Of a stretch of DNA of 64,000 bases, positions 57,151 to 64,000 are shown in pieces (the stretch's first letter is position 1; every line of letters begins with the position of its first letter). The stretch lies in the NCBI RefSeq assembly GCF_000720635.1, contig NZ_JOCF01000060.1, positions 50,282-114,281 on the forward strand, in the 5' to 3' direction. The DNA is from Streptomyces sp. NRRL WC-3742. Its GTDB lineage: Bacteria; Actinomycetota; Actinomycetes; Streptomycetales; Streptomycetaceae. The notes under the pieces are model-generated. The model saw only the letters and a list, made by a program, of their open reading frames with translations. It was not told the origin of the DNA and did no database searches. A program made the position numbers and the translations under genes.

Positions 57151-58491
57151 TCATCCCCGGTCACGCCGACGCGGCAGGCTCCGGAACCACCCGCTGCGCA
57201 GGCCCGCCCGGGGAGGCGGCGGAAGCTCGGCCTCCATGGGGGACGAGAAGGTGCGCAGCGACACCTCGGAGGGCGGGTCGGCGCCGCCCGGCGGTTCCGG
57301 GGGTGACGGCGGGCGCGGCGGAAGGGGCGGGACGGCCGGTGGCTGCTCCGGCGGCGGGGGCGTCCGGGCGGGCAGCCGGATGGAGACGGTCGCCGGGTCC
57401 TGCGCGGACCGGCCCTCGGCCCCCTCGGACGTCTGTGCGACCGGGCGGAGCCGGGTGGTCGGCCCGCCCGGGGCGGGCCGCACGACCGTCTCCGCCGTGG
57501 GCGGGATCCTTGGTACCGCCGGCTGCGGGCCCGGTGCCTGCCGGAGCGGGTGGTCGAGGTCGAGGACGAGTCGCGTGCGCTCGAGCGCGGCGGCGGACAC
57601 GGCCTCGGGCAGCCATTCCCCGTCGGCGAGCAGGCGTTCGGCGGTGGCGGCCCGGTGGCCGGGAAGCGCGGCGAGCAGGGCGCCGACGCTGGGCCGGTGG
57701 GCGGGGTCCTTGCTGAGGCAAGCACGGACCCACTCGTCGAGGTCCTCGGGAAGCGAGGACAGCCGGGGCTCGCCACGCAGCACGTTGAAGAGCACGTTGA
57801 CGAAGCTGTCCCCGTCGAAGGGCGCATGCCCGGTCGCCGCGAAGCCCATGACCGCCCCGAGGGCGAAGACGTCGGCCGCGGCGCCCACGAACCCTCCCGT
57901 GACCTGTTCCGGGGCGAGGTAGCCCGGGGTCCCGACGATCGCCCCGGTCGAGGTCAGCCCGGTGGAGCCGTCCACGATGGAGATCCCGAAGTCGATGAGG
58001 CGGGGCCCCTGGGCGGTGAGCAGGACGTTCGACGGTTTGAGGTCCCGGTGCACCACGCCCGCCTCGTGCACGGAGTGCAGGGCCCGCAGGAGTCCGTACC
58101 ACAGGGCGTACAGCGAGGCCCTCGGGAACGGGCCGTAGGCGCTGACGCTCTGTTGGAGGGAGAGGCCCGGGATGAAGGCCGTGGCCATCCAGGCGCCGTT
58201 CTCGTCGGCGTCGGCGTCCAGGAACGGCGCGGTGAAGCGCCTCGGGATGCGGGAGACGGCGGCGATCTCGCGCCGGAACCGCTCCCGGGCCCCCGTCTCG
58301 CTCAGCAGCTCCGGGCGCAGGGCCTTGACCGCCGCCGTCCGTCCCGTGGCCGAGCGGGCGAGGTAGACGATCCCCATGCCGCCCGCGCCGAGGCGGCCCA
58401 TCAGCCGGTACGTGCCCAGCTCCCGGCGGTCGCCGGAGGAGAGGGGCTCCAGCCCGTCCGCCATGCCGGTCCGGCCCTCGGGCTCAGCCAT
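57151..58491 (-). CDS. Serine/threonine protein kinase, cytosolic, associated with the EACC1-caspase pair
   Basis: 446 residues. The kinase domain (about 25-285) has LGAGGMGIV (glycine loop), AAVKAL (Lys), HRDLKPSN (catalytic loop), DFGIS and an APE segment (YLAPEQ). The C-terminal 130 residues are Pro-rich with no transmembrane helix, unlike most PknB-type kinases. The ATG at 58,491 overlaps the caspase stop by 8 bases, so the two are translated together. The substrate is unknown; caspase or repeat domain phosphorylation is one possibility. Confidence 0.93.
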   Translation of the reverse strand: MAEPEGRTGMADGLEPLSSGDRRELGTYRLMGRLGAGGMGIVYLARSATGRTAAVKALRPELLSETGARERFRREIAAVSRIPRRFTAPFLDADADENGAWMATAFIPGLSLQQSVSAYGPFPRASLYALWYGLLRALHSVHEAGVVHRDLKPSNVLLTAQGPRLIDFGISIVDGSTGLTSTGAIVGTPGYLAPEQVTGGFVGAAADVFALGAVMGFAATGHAPFDGDSFVNVLFNVLRGEPRLSSLPEDLDEWVRACLSKDPAHRPSVGALLAALPGHRAATAERLLADGEWLPEAVSAAALERTRLVLDLDHPLRQAPGPQPAVPRIPPTAETVVRPAPGGPTTRLRPVAQTSEGAEGRSAQDPATVSIRLPARTPPPPEQPPAVPPLPPRPPSPPEPPGGADPPSEVSLRTFSSPMEAELPPPPRAGLRSGWFRSLPRRRDRG

Positions 58492-60439
58492 CGCTCCACT
58501 TCCCGAAGCCCTGCCGCTCCGAGGCCCGGTGCCCGCGTCCGAAGCGGATCTCCGCCCGCAGCCTCCGGTCGGCCAGGCGGCGCCACCGGGCCAGCAGGTC
58601 CTCGTTCGCGAGGACCTCGGGGTGGTCGGCACCGAAGGCGCGGCGCAGGTCCGGCAGCACCTCGTGGAAGATGCGCAGCGCGGCGCGCACGTCCCCGTCC
58701 GCGCCGGTCCAGTGGGCGAGCCGGGCCCGGTTGACGAGGGTCACCCGGTCCTGCGCGCCCAGGATCCAGTCCAGGTCGTCGAGCAGCTTCCGGAAGAGGG
58801 CGACCGCCGTCCGGGCGTCGCCCGATTCGCCGGCCCAGTGGGCCAGCTGACTGCGGGCCAGCAGCGTCTCGCGCGAGTCCCGCCCGGCCACCCGGCTCAG
58901 GTCGGGCACCACGGCGGCGAACAGTGCGCGGGCGCTCTTGGGCGAGCCCGACAGGCCCGTCCACTGGCCGAGCCTGGCCCGGCCGATCAGCGTGTGCAGG
59001 TCGTCGGCACCGAGCAGCCAGTAGAGGTCGGGGACGAGGGAGTCGAGCAGTCGGACGGCCTGCCGGGAGCGGCCGGCCCGGCCCGTCCACTGGGCCTGGT
59101 TGATGCGCCCGACCAGGGTGTCCCGGTCCTCCGCGCCGAGGACGCGGCGCAGGTCCGTCACCAGGTGGTCGGTGAGCTGCGCGGCGGAGCCGCTGTCGCC
59201 GGCCACTCCGATCCAGTGGGCGAGGCGGCCCCGGCCCAGCAGGGTCTCGCGGTCGTCCGGGCCGAGGGCGCGGGTCAGGTCGAAGACCACCTCGCCGGTG
59301 AGCCTGGCCGCCTCCACGGGCTGCCCGGCCTCGCCGGTCCAGTGGGCGAGTTGGGCCCGGCCGACGAGGGTCGCCCGGTTGTCGGCGCCGAGGACGCGGG
59401 TCAGCGCGCCCACCGCCGCCGTGGACAGGTCGAGCGCCTCGCGGACCTGGCCGGCGGCGCCCAGCCACTGGGCGTACTCGACCCGGCCTGCCAGGGTGTC
59501 CGGGTCGTCCGAGCCCAGGATCTGCGTCATCTTGTCGAGGACGGTGCCCAGTTCGGCGGCGGCGGAGCGCGCGTGGCCGCCCCGGCCGAGCTGCCGTCCG
59601 GCCTCCACGAGGGACTGGAAGCGCTCCCGTTCCGTGACTGGCCCGGGGTGGTCGGCGGGGGGCGCCTCCCGTACCGGCTCTGCGGGGTGCCTGGTCCGCG
59701 GGCGGCTGAGGATCAGGTAGGAGGCGGTGTCCGTGCCGCACTGCTCCGGTTCCGGCCACCCCCGCGAGCGCAGCGCCAGCCGCAGGTGGGGGAAGAGCGC
59801 GCCCAGGGACACGCCCTCGGGCCCCGAACCCTCGACGCCGTCGCGCAGCGCGCGCAGCAGCTCGCCGGTGAAGGCCGTGTGCCGCTTGCCCTCCTCGAAG
59901 TGGGAGGGCGAGTTGGGCGGCGAGGAGACCAGCGTGTACGCGCCGGCGATCTCCAGCTGTTCGGCCACGGGCGGGGCGCTCCCCGCGAGCCCGCCCGCGA
60001 CCGCGCGACCGGAGAAGCAGCAGTCGAGGATCAGCACCCGCAGGCGTGCCGGACTGGTCTGGAACGCCTCCCGGATGACGTCGAGCGGGCAGGCCGTCAG
60101 GGAGGGCATGGCCCGCTCGGTGTCGGTGAGCGCGAGGTACAGCTCGCCCTTCCTGGAGCCGGTCAGGCCGTGGCCGGAGTAGTAGACGAGGAGCACGTCC
60201 TCGGCGGCCGCGGCCGCCTTCAGCAGCGGCCGCCCGAGGTCCTTCGGCTGCCGCGGGTCCAGGACGGTGAGGCAGCGCTCGGGGGCAAAGGCGCCCGGCT
60301 GGCCGTCGGTCAGGACCTTGCGGAAGTCGAGCACGTTGTTCTCGATCGACGGCACGTCCGCGAGGCCGTCCTGATGGGAGTAGTGCGCGGCGCCGATCAG
60401 GACGGCCCACGAGCACGAGGCGTCCGGAAGCCGGTACAC
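58484..60439 (-). CDS. EACC1-associated caspase-like protease with C-terminal tandem repeats
   Basis: 651 residues from a GTG 5 bases after the EACC1 stop. The N-terminal caspase fold (about 10-245) has His90 in VYYSGHG and Cys141 in LILDCCFSG, the catalytic dyad of C14 peptidases. From about residue 285 there are seven to eight repeats of about 49 residues with the core LAHWTG..GD...A..L and a recurring LGADDRDTLVGR lead, a TPR-like helical array that probably senses or scaffolds. Systems of this sort (EACC1 with caspase or other effectors) were predicted computationally as conflict or programmed-death modules in multicellular bacteria. No trigger can be read from the sequence. Confidence 0.9.
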   Translation of the reverse strand: MYRLPDASCSWAVLIGAAHYSHQDGLADVPSIENNVLDFRKVLTDGQPGAFAPERCLTVLDPRQPKDLGRPLLKAAAAAEDVLLVYYSGHGLTGSRKGELYLALTDTERAMPSLTACPLDVIREAFQTSPARLRVLILDCCFSGRAVAGGLAGSAPPVAEQLEIAGAYTLVSSPPNSPSHFEEGKRHTAFTGELLRALRDGVEGSGPEGVSLGALFPHLRLALRSRGWPEPEQCGTDTASYLILSRPRTRHPAEPVREAPPADHPGPVTERERFQSLVEAGRQLGRGGHARSAAAELGTVLDKMTQILGSDDPDTLAGRVEYAQWLGAAGQVREALDLSTAAVGALTRVLGADNRATLVGRAQLAHWTGEAGQPVEAARLTGEVVFDLTRALGPDDRETLLGRGRLAHWIGVAGDSGSAAQLTDHLVTDLRRVLGAEDRDTLVGRINQAQWTGRAGRSRQAVRLLDSLVPDLYWLLGADDLHTLIGRARLGQWTGLSGSPKSARALFAAVVPDLSRVAGRDSRETLLARSQLAHWAGESGDARTAVALFRKLLDDLDWILGAQDRVTLVNRARLAHWTGADGDVRAALRIFHEVLPDLRRAFGADHPEVLANEDLLARWRRLADRRLRAEIRFGRGHRASERQGFGKWSDG

Positions 60440-60444
60440 GGCGG

Positions 60445-60822
60445 TCAGCCCGCGTCGCCGTCGGGCCCCGCCGGCTCGGAGTGCAGGGCCGCCCTCAGCA
60501 CCGACTCCACGTCGGACCGCGCGATGTGCTCGGCCGTCACCTCGGTCCGGGTGCCGTCCGGCTTCACGGTCTTCAGCTTGACCGTGCTGGTCCGCGGCTG
60601 GCCCAGGTACACCTTGAGCGAGGCCGCGAGCGTCGTCAGCGCCCCGCCCGCCCCCAGCGCCACCACCAGGGTGTCCGACCACCCGCCGAGCTCCCCGCGG
60701 CCCGGCGTCGCCGCCGTCACCCGCACCCTGCCGCGGAGCGCCGGCTCGTCGGCCAGCCAGTCACGCAGGTCGAGAACGGCATCGGGACCGCCCGCCTCCA
60801 CCGCGAGCCAGGATTCCACCAC
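60445..60822 (-). CDS. Effector-associated constant component 1 (EACC1) protein
   Basis: 125 residues from a GTG (GAGGAGGGGG 5 bases upstream). It matches the EACC1 pattern as I remember it: LRDWLADEPALRGRVRV, GELGGWSDTLVVALGAGGALTTLAASLKVYL, then a beta-rich end with VKLKTVKPDGTRTEV. The central hydrophobic helix could insert in a membrane. EACC1 is the shared adaptor of several predicted conflict systems that otherwise vary in effector. Here the effector is the caspase immediately downstream. Confidence 0.82.
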   Translation of the reverse strand: MVESWLAVEAGGPDAVLDLRDWLADEPALRGRVRVTAATPGRGELGGWSDTLVVALGAGGALTTLAASLKVYLGQPRTSTVKLKTVKPDGTRTEVTAEHIARSDVESVLRAALHSEPAGPDGDAG

Positions 60823-60956
60823 AGCGACCCCCTCCTCAGGACCGAACCGGCGCAGTCGCTCCGTGACCCTAAGGACGCCGGTGCGGCTGGTTCTGTTCCC
60901 CTGCGGCCGAATCGTTATGACGCCCCGTCAGCACACGAAGGAGGGCGGCTGCCGGG

Positions 60957-61742
60957 TCAGTCGGAGGGGGCGCGGCGGAGGGTGAGCATGTCCTGGGTGT
61001 GGCCGATGGCGTAAGTGCCGTCGGGCTGGGCGAAGTTGCGCCGGACGTAGGCGGTCAGGGCGGCGCGGGCGGGGCGGGGGTCCATGGTGGCGAGGTCGGC
61101 GACGTTGACCATGAACTCGGCGACGTCCACCGCCTCGTCCAGGCTCTCCGCGCGGTAGCGCAGGCCGAGGGTCTCCAGGGCGAGACGGTCGCCGGGGTGG
61201 CGGTCGCGGAGGGCGGCGGCGAGGGGGCGCAGGTCGTAGCGGGCGCCGGTGAAGTGGGCGGCCATCCGCATGCAGGGGCTGTCGGGGTTCTGCAGGACGA
61301 CCAGCAGGGTGCCGCCGGGCGCCGTCCAGGAGCGGATGCGCGAGACGGTGGGCAGCCACTGCGCCTCGGGGACGTAGTAGAGCACGTGGGAGAGGTGGAC
61401 GAGATCGGCCGGCTCCGGCGGCTCGGCCCGGTCGATCGGCTCCGGCAGGACCAGCGCCTCCGGACAGACGGCGCGCAGCTTCTCCCGCATCGCCGCGCTG
61501 GGCTCGACGGCGACGGTGCGCTCGAAGGCGCGCCCGAGGTACGCGGTGGTGCGCCCCTCCCCGGCCCCGACGTCCAGCAGCACCCGCCGGTGCGGGAGCG
61601 CGGCCACCACCTCGCTCAACCGGGCATGCGTGAGCGGCTTCTCGTCGGTCCCCGCGAGGAACAGCTCGAAGGCCCGCCGGTACTCCGGGCCCGAAACGTC
61701 GAGCACCCGCACCGGCCGGTCGTCCGTGGTCGTCGGTTCCAT
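60957..61742 (-). CDS. Class I SAM-dependent methyltransferase
   Basis: 261 residues from the ATG at 61,742 (GGGGAGG 6 bases upstream). The Rossmann motif I is LLDVGAGEGRTT, with the acidic ribose contact in TVAVEPS and motif IV near ADLVHLSHVLYYVP. The acceptor is unknown. It is 134 bases upstream of EACC1 on the same strand, so cotranscription is possible but not evident. Confidence 0.9.
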   Translation of the reverse strand: MEPTTTDDRPVRVLDVSGPEYRRAFELFLAGTDEKPLTHARLSEVVAALPHRRVLLDVGAGEGRTTAYLGRAFERTVAVEPSAAMREKLRAVCPEALVLPEPIDRAEPPEPADLVHLSHVLYYVPEAQWLPTVSRIRSWTAPGGTLLVVLQNPDSPCMRMAAHFTGARYDLRPLAAALRDRHPGDRLALETLGLRYRAESLDEAVDVAEFMVNVADLATMDPRPARAALTAYVRRNFAQPDGTYAIGHTQDMLTLRRAPSD

Positions 61743-61935
61743 CCGTGACCTCCCCTGGCGTCGATTCACGATCGCCCCCATCCCACCCGCCCCACCCACC
61801 GGCCGCGCGCAGGCACGTTCCTGCCCGCGTGTCGCCCGCCGGCGGCCCCCGGTGGTCGGGGGCAGGTGGGTGTGCTCGAATGGAGTAAAGGCAGAAGCGC
61901 CAAGGGGCCACTGTCATCGCTTTCCGGAGGCTGCC

Positions 61936-62514
61936 GTGCTTCTGGCCACTACCGAACCGTCCCCGTCGCCGTCGCCCGGTACCGGCAATGCGCCGGTGGG
62001 GCCGAGTGTGCTGAGCTGGGGGGAGACGCTCACCGCGCTGCTGATCATCGCCGCGGTGATCCTGGTGATCGGCCTGATCCTGTGGCTGACCACTCCTGTG
62101 AAGAACGCGCCGGGCAGCGGGGTGGCGCGTAGCTGGATCGCGCTGTCGCTGATCGCCGGGTTGCTGTTCTCGGGGGTGCTCGCGTTCGCCGTCAACGACT
62201 CGACGATCCGCAGCGGGCTCATCGGCGCGCTGGGAGCGGCGGTCGGTGCGGCGACGGCGTTCTTCTTCTCGTCGAAGTCGACCGACCAGGCGCACGACCT
62301 GCTGACCAGTTCCCTGGGCACCGAGTCCATCCCCGACCTCATCGGCCGCACCCCCGACGACGCGATGCGGGTGCTGAGCACCACCACGCTGAAGCTGGTG
62401 TCCGCCGACCCCGCCTACGCCGTCTCCGCGCCCGGGCGCACCATCGCCAGGCAGGACCCGGCCCCGGGCACCACCGCCCCCAAGGGCACCACCGTGCAGG
62501 TCACTTACGCCTGA
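61936..62514 (+). CDS. Membrane protein with C-terminal PASTA domain
   Basis: 192 residues from the GTG at 61,936 (GGAGG 5 bases upstream). A short Ser/Pro-rich N-terminus is followed by two to three hydrophobic helices (about 35-110) and one PASTA domain (about 130-192: SIPDLIGRTPDDAMRVL, ARQDPAPGTTAPKGTTVQVTY). PASTA domains bind muropeptides or beta-lactams, usually in kinases and penicillin-binding proteins; a lone PASTA on a small membrane protein has no assigned role. Confidence 0.85.
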   Translation: MLLATTEPSPSPSPGTGNAPVGPSVLSWGETLTALLIIAAVILVIGLILWLTTPVKNAPGSGVARSWIALSLIAGLLFSGVLAFAVNDSTIRSGLIGALGAAVGAATAFFFSSKSTDQAHDLLTSSLGTESIPDLIGRTPDDAMRVLSTTTLKLVSADPAYAVSAPGRTIARQDPAPGTTAPKGTTVQVTYA

Positions 62515-62576
62515 ATCCGCCGGAGCCCCCGCCGACCCGGGTTTCCGTGGGGATGGCCGACTGTCAGACTGATCGG

Positions 62577-64000
62577 ATGATCTCCGACTCCCTCACCGAG
62601 GCCCGGCTGCGCGGCGTGGCCGCCAACCCGGGTGCCCCCGCCGAGGTGCTGCTGCGGCTGCTGGCGCCCGAGGGGCGGGCGGCGTGGACGGTGCTGTGCG
62701 GGGAGCGGGCGCTGCCGGCGGAGGTGGTGGAGGCGGTGCTCGCGCACCCGGAGCCGTCGGTGCGGCGGCGCTTCGCCCGTAACCGGTGCGCGGCGCCCGA
62801 GCAGCGCGGGCGGCTGGCGAGCGACCCGGACTCGATGGTGCGCGCCGCCCTCGCGAGCGGGCCGAAGCCCCGGTGGTTCGGGGCGACGGCGCCGCTGCCC
62901 GACGCCGTGCTGGAGTCGCTGCTGACGGCCCGGGACGAGGACTTCCCCGGCGGGCAGATGCTGTCGGCGGGCGAGGTCGCCTCGGAACTGGCGGGCTCCG
63001 GGCAGCTCCCGCGGGCCTTCCGTCGCGGGCTCGCCGCCCACCCGAACCCCGAACTGCGGCGCCGGGCCGTCTGGCCCTGGACCTGGCTGACACCCGAACA
63101 GCGCGCCGCGCTGCTCGCCGACCCCGACCCGGCCGTCGCCGAGGCCGCGCGCGAGAACAGCCTCACCCTCGACCCGGCCGCCATGGAGGCCGAGCTCCCG
63201 GAGAAGGACTGCCACGCCCGCCACCTGATACTCGTCAACTACGCCGTCTCCCCCGCCGTCGCCGCCCGCTGCCTCGCCGAGGGCCGCGACCTGTGGTCCC
63301 TCGCCTCCAACCCCCACACCCCCGCCGAGGTCCTCCCCCGCCTCGCCCGGGACGCCGACCCGAAGGTGCGCGAGCGCGTCGCCGCCCGTGCGGACCTCAC
63401 GCCCGCGCTGCTGGCCGAACTGGCGGAGGACCCGGACGACTTCGTACGCACCCGGGCGCGCCTCCAGCCGCTGCCGCGCACCTGGCCGCAGCGCGCCGCC
63501 GTCGACCGCGTCCTCGGGCACGACGCGGACTGCCTCGGCCCGGCGGGCGAGATGTACCACGAGCCGGAGACGGCCTGGTACGAGGAGTCCGCCGCCTCCC
63601 CGCACCCCGTGCTGCGCCGGGTCGCCGCGACCTGCGCGCGGCTGCCCGAGCCGTGGGTGCACCGCCTCGCCGAGGACCAGGACCCGGACGTGCGCCACCT
63701 GCTGGCCTGCAACCACCCCCTGGCGCCGCCCGCGCTCCTCCTCGACGCCTTCCTCGCCCTGCCCCGCCAGCGCGCCTACCTGCTCACCCTCCCCCGCCTG
63801 CCCCGTACGGGCCTGGGCCACCTCCTCACCCACGAGGCCCCCGAGGTCCGCGCCCTGGCCGCCGCCGACCCGACCCTCCCCGAACCGCCCCTGCCCCTCC
63901 TCACCGACCCGGACGCCCACGTCCGGCACGCGGCGGCGGCCAACCCCCTGCTGCCGCTCGCCCTCCTCGACCGCCTCCTCGACGACCCCGCCCTCGCCGA
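62577..64000 (+). CDS. HEAT/leucine-rich-variant type repeat protein, cut by the right edge
   Basis: ATG at 62,577; at least 474 residues without a stop. It consists of short helical repeats of about 25 residues marked by HPEPSVRRRFARN, DPDSMVRAALA, HPNPELRRRAVW, DADPKVRERVAAR, DQDPDVRHLLACNH, DPDAHVRHAAAANP. These resemble LRV/HEAT units that often act as protein-binding scaffolds. No catalytic domain is visible in the part shown. Confidence 0.8.
   Translation, partial: MISDSLTEARLRGVAANPGAPAEVLLRLLAPEGRAAWTVLCGERALPAEVVEAVLAHPEPSVRRRFARNRCAAPEQRGRLASDPDSMVRAALASGPKPRWFGATAPLPDAVLESLLTARDEDFPGGQMLSAGEVASELAGSGQLPRAFRRGLAAHPNPELRRRAVWPWTWLTPEQRAALLADPDPAVAEAARENSLTLDPAAMEAELPEKDCHARHLILVNYAVSPAVAARCLAEGRDLWSLASNPHTPAEVLPRLARDADPKVRERVAARADLTPALLAELAEDPDDFVRTRARLQPLPRTWPQRAAVDRVLGHDADCLGPAGEMYHEPETAWYEESAASPHPVLRRVAATCARLPEPWVHRLAEDQDPDVRHLLACNHPLAPPALLLDAFLALPRQRAYLLTLPRLPRTGLGHLLTHEAPEVRALAAADPTLPEPPLPLLTDPDAHVRHAAAANPLLPLALLDRLLDDPALA

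Noticed and set aside
1..64000. CRISPR arrays or rRNA genes
   Set aside because: No evenly spaced repeats with unique spacers and no rRNA-like sequence were noticed; the repeats found are PKS module copies or simple spacers.

Overview
The window is very GC-rich actinomycete chromosome, most likely Streptomyces or a close relative. The signs are about 70-75% GC with strong third-position bias, GTG/TTG starts behind GGAGG-type ribosome sites, two SARP regulators, a LuxR-type LAL regulator, an EACC1/caspase module and a tRNA-Cys of the usual Streptomyces type.

Positions 1 to about 44,030 hold most of a modular type I polyketide cluster of the spirotetronate kind. On the minus strand a polyketide synthase (PKS) runs from 40,592 to 21,735: a KSQ-AT-ACP loading module, then three malonyl modules each KS-AT-DH-KR-ACP. 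A second PKS begins at 4,460 and leaves the window at position 1: a methylmalonyl KS-AT-DH-ACP module with no KR, then the next KS. Around them lies the complete tetronate kit: FkbH-like glyceryl transferase/phosphatase, stand-alone ACP, KASIII-like ligase, E2-like acetyltransferase, elimination hydrolase, and a small beta-barrel protein of the AbyU Diels-Alderase type. A P450 with ferredoxin, MFS exporter, type II thioesterase, FMN reductase, two SARPs and a LAL complete the set. Gene content, the predicted triene-keto-methyl chain and the order of reductive steps match abyssomicin biosynthesis, so I infer an abyssomicin-family product.

Six promoters in this region share one architecture read directly from the DNA: heptamers close to GGTTYAG repeated with a period of 11 bp (or about 22), then exactly 10 bp, then a -10 of the form NAGNNT. 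They precede both PKS operons, the FkbH operon, the acetyltransferase/hydrolase operon, an aldo/keto reductase and an acyltransferase-3 gene. This looks like a cluster-wide SARP regulon.

Positions 18,950 to 21,660 form a scar inside the cluster: an IS481-type element whose right-hand target copy and stop codon are missing, two gene remnants, a cupin gene with a foreign N-terminus, and a small membrane protein. Five AT-domain junctions in the PKS genes look like lost sequence, three of them frameshifted. Four bound a pair of near-identical 390-405 bp blocks, which points to collapsed assembly gaps rather than real decay.

Positions 44,030 to 50,000 carry an oligopeptide-type ABC transporter preceded by a probable leaderless, cysteine-containing 30-residue leader peptide. 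From 50,000 to 56,713 there is a secreted unknown protein, a winged-helix regulator, a secreted PQQ-type beta-propeller protein and a convergent pqqA-C-DE-B operon. A tRNA-Cys follows. From 57,150 to 60,822 a minus-strand operon encodes EACC1, an EACC1-associated caspase with tandem repeats, and a Ser/Thr kinase, a probable conflict or cell-suicide system. The right end has a methyltransferase, a PASTA membrane protein and a repeat protein cut by the window edge.
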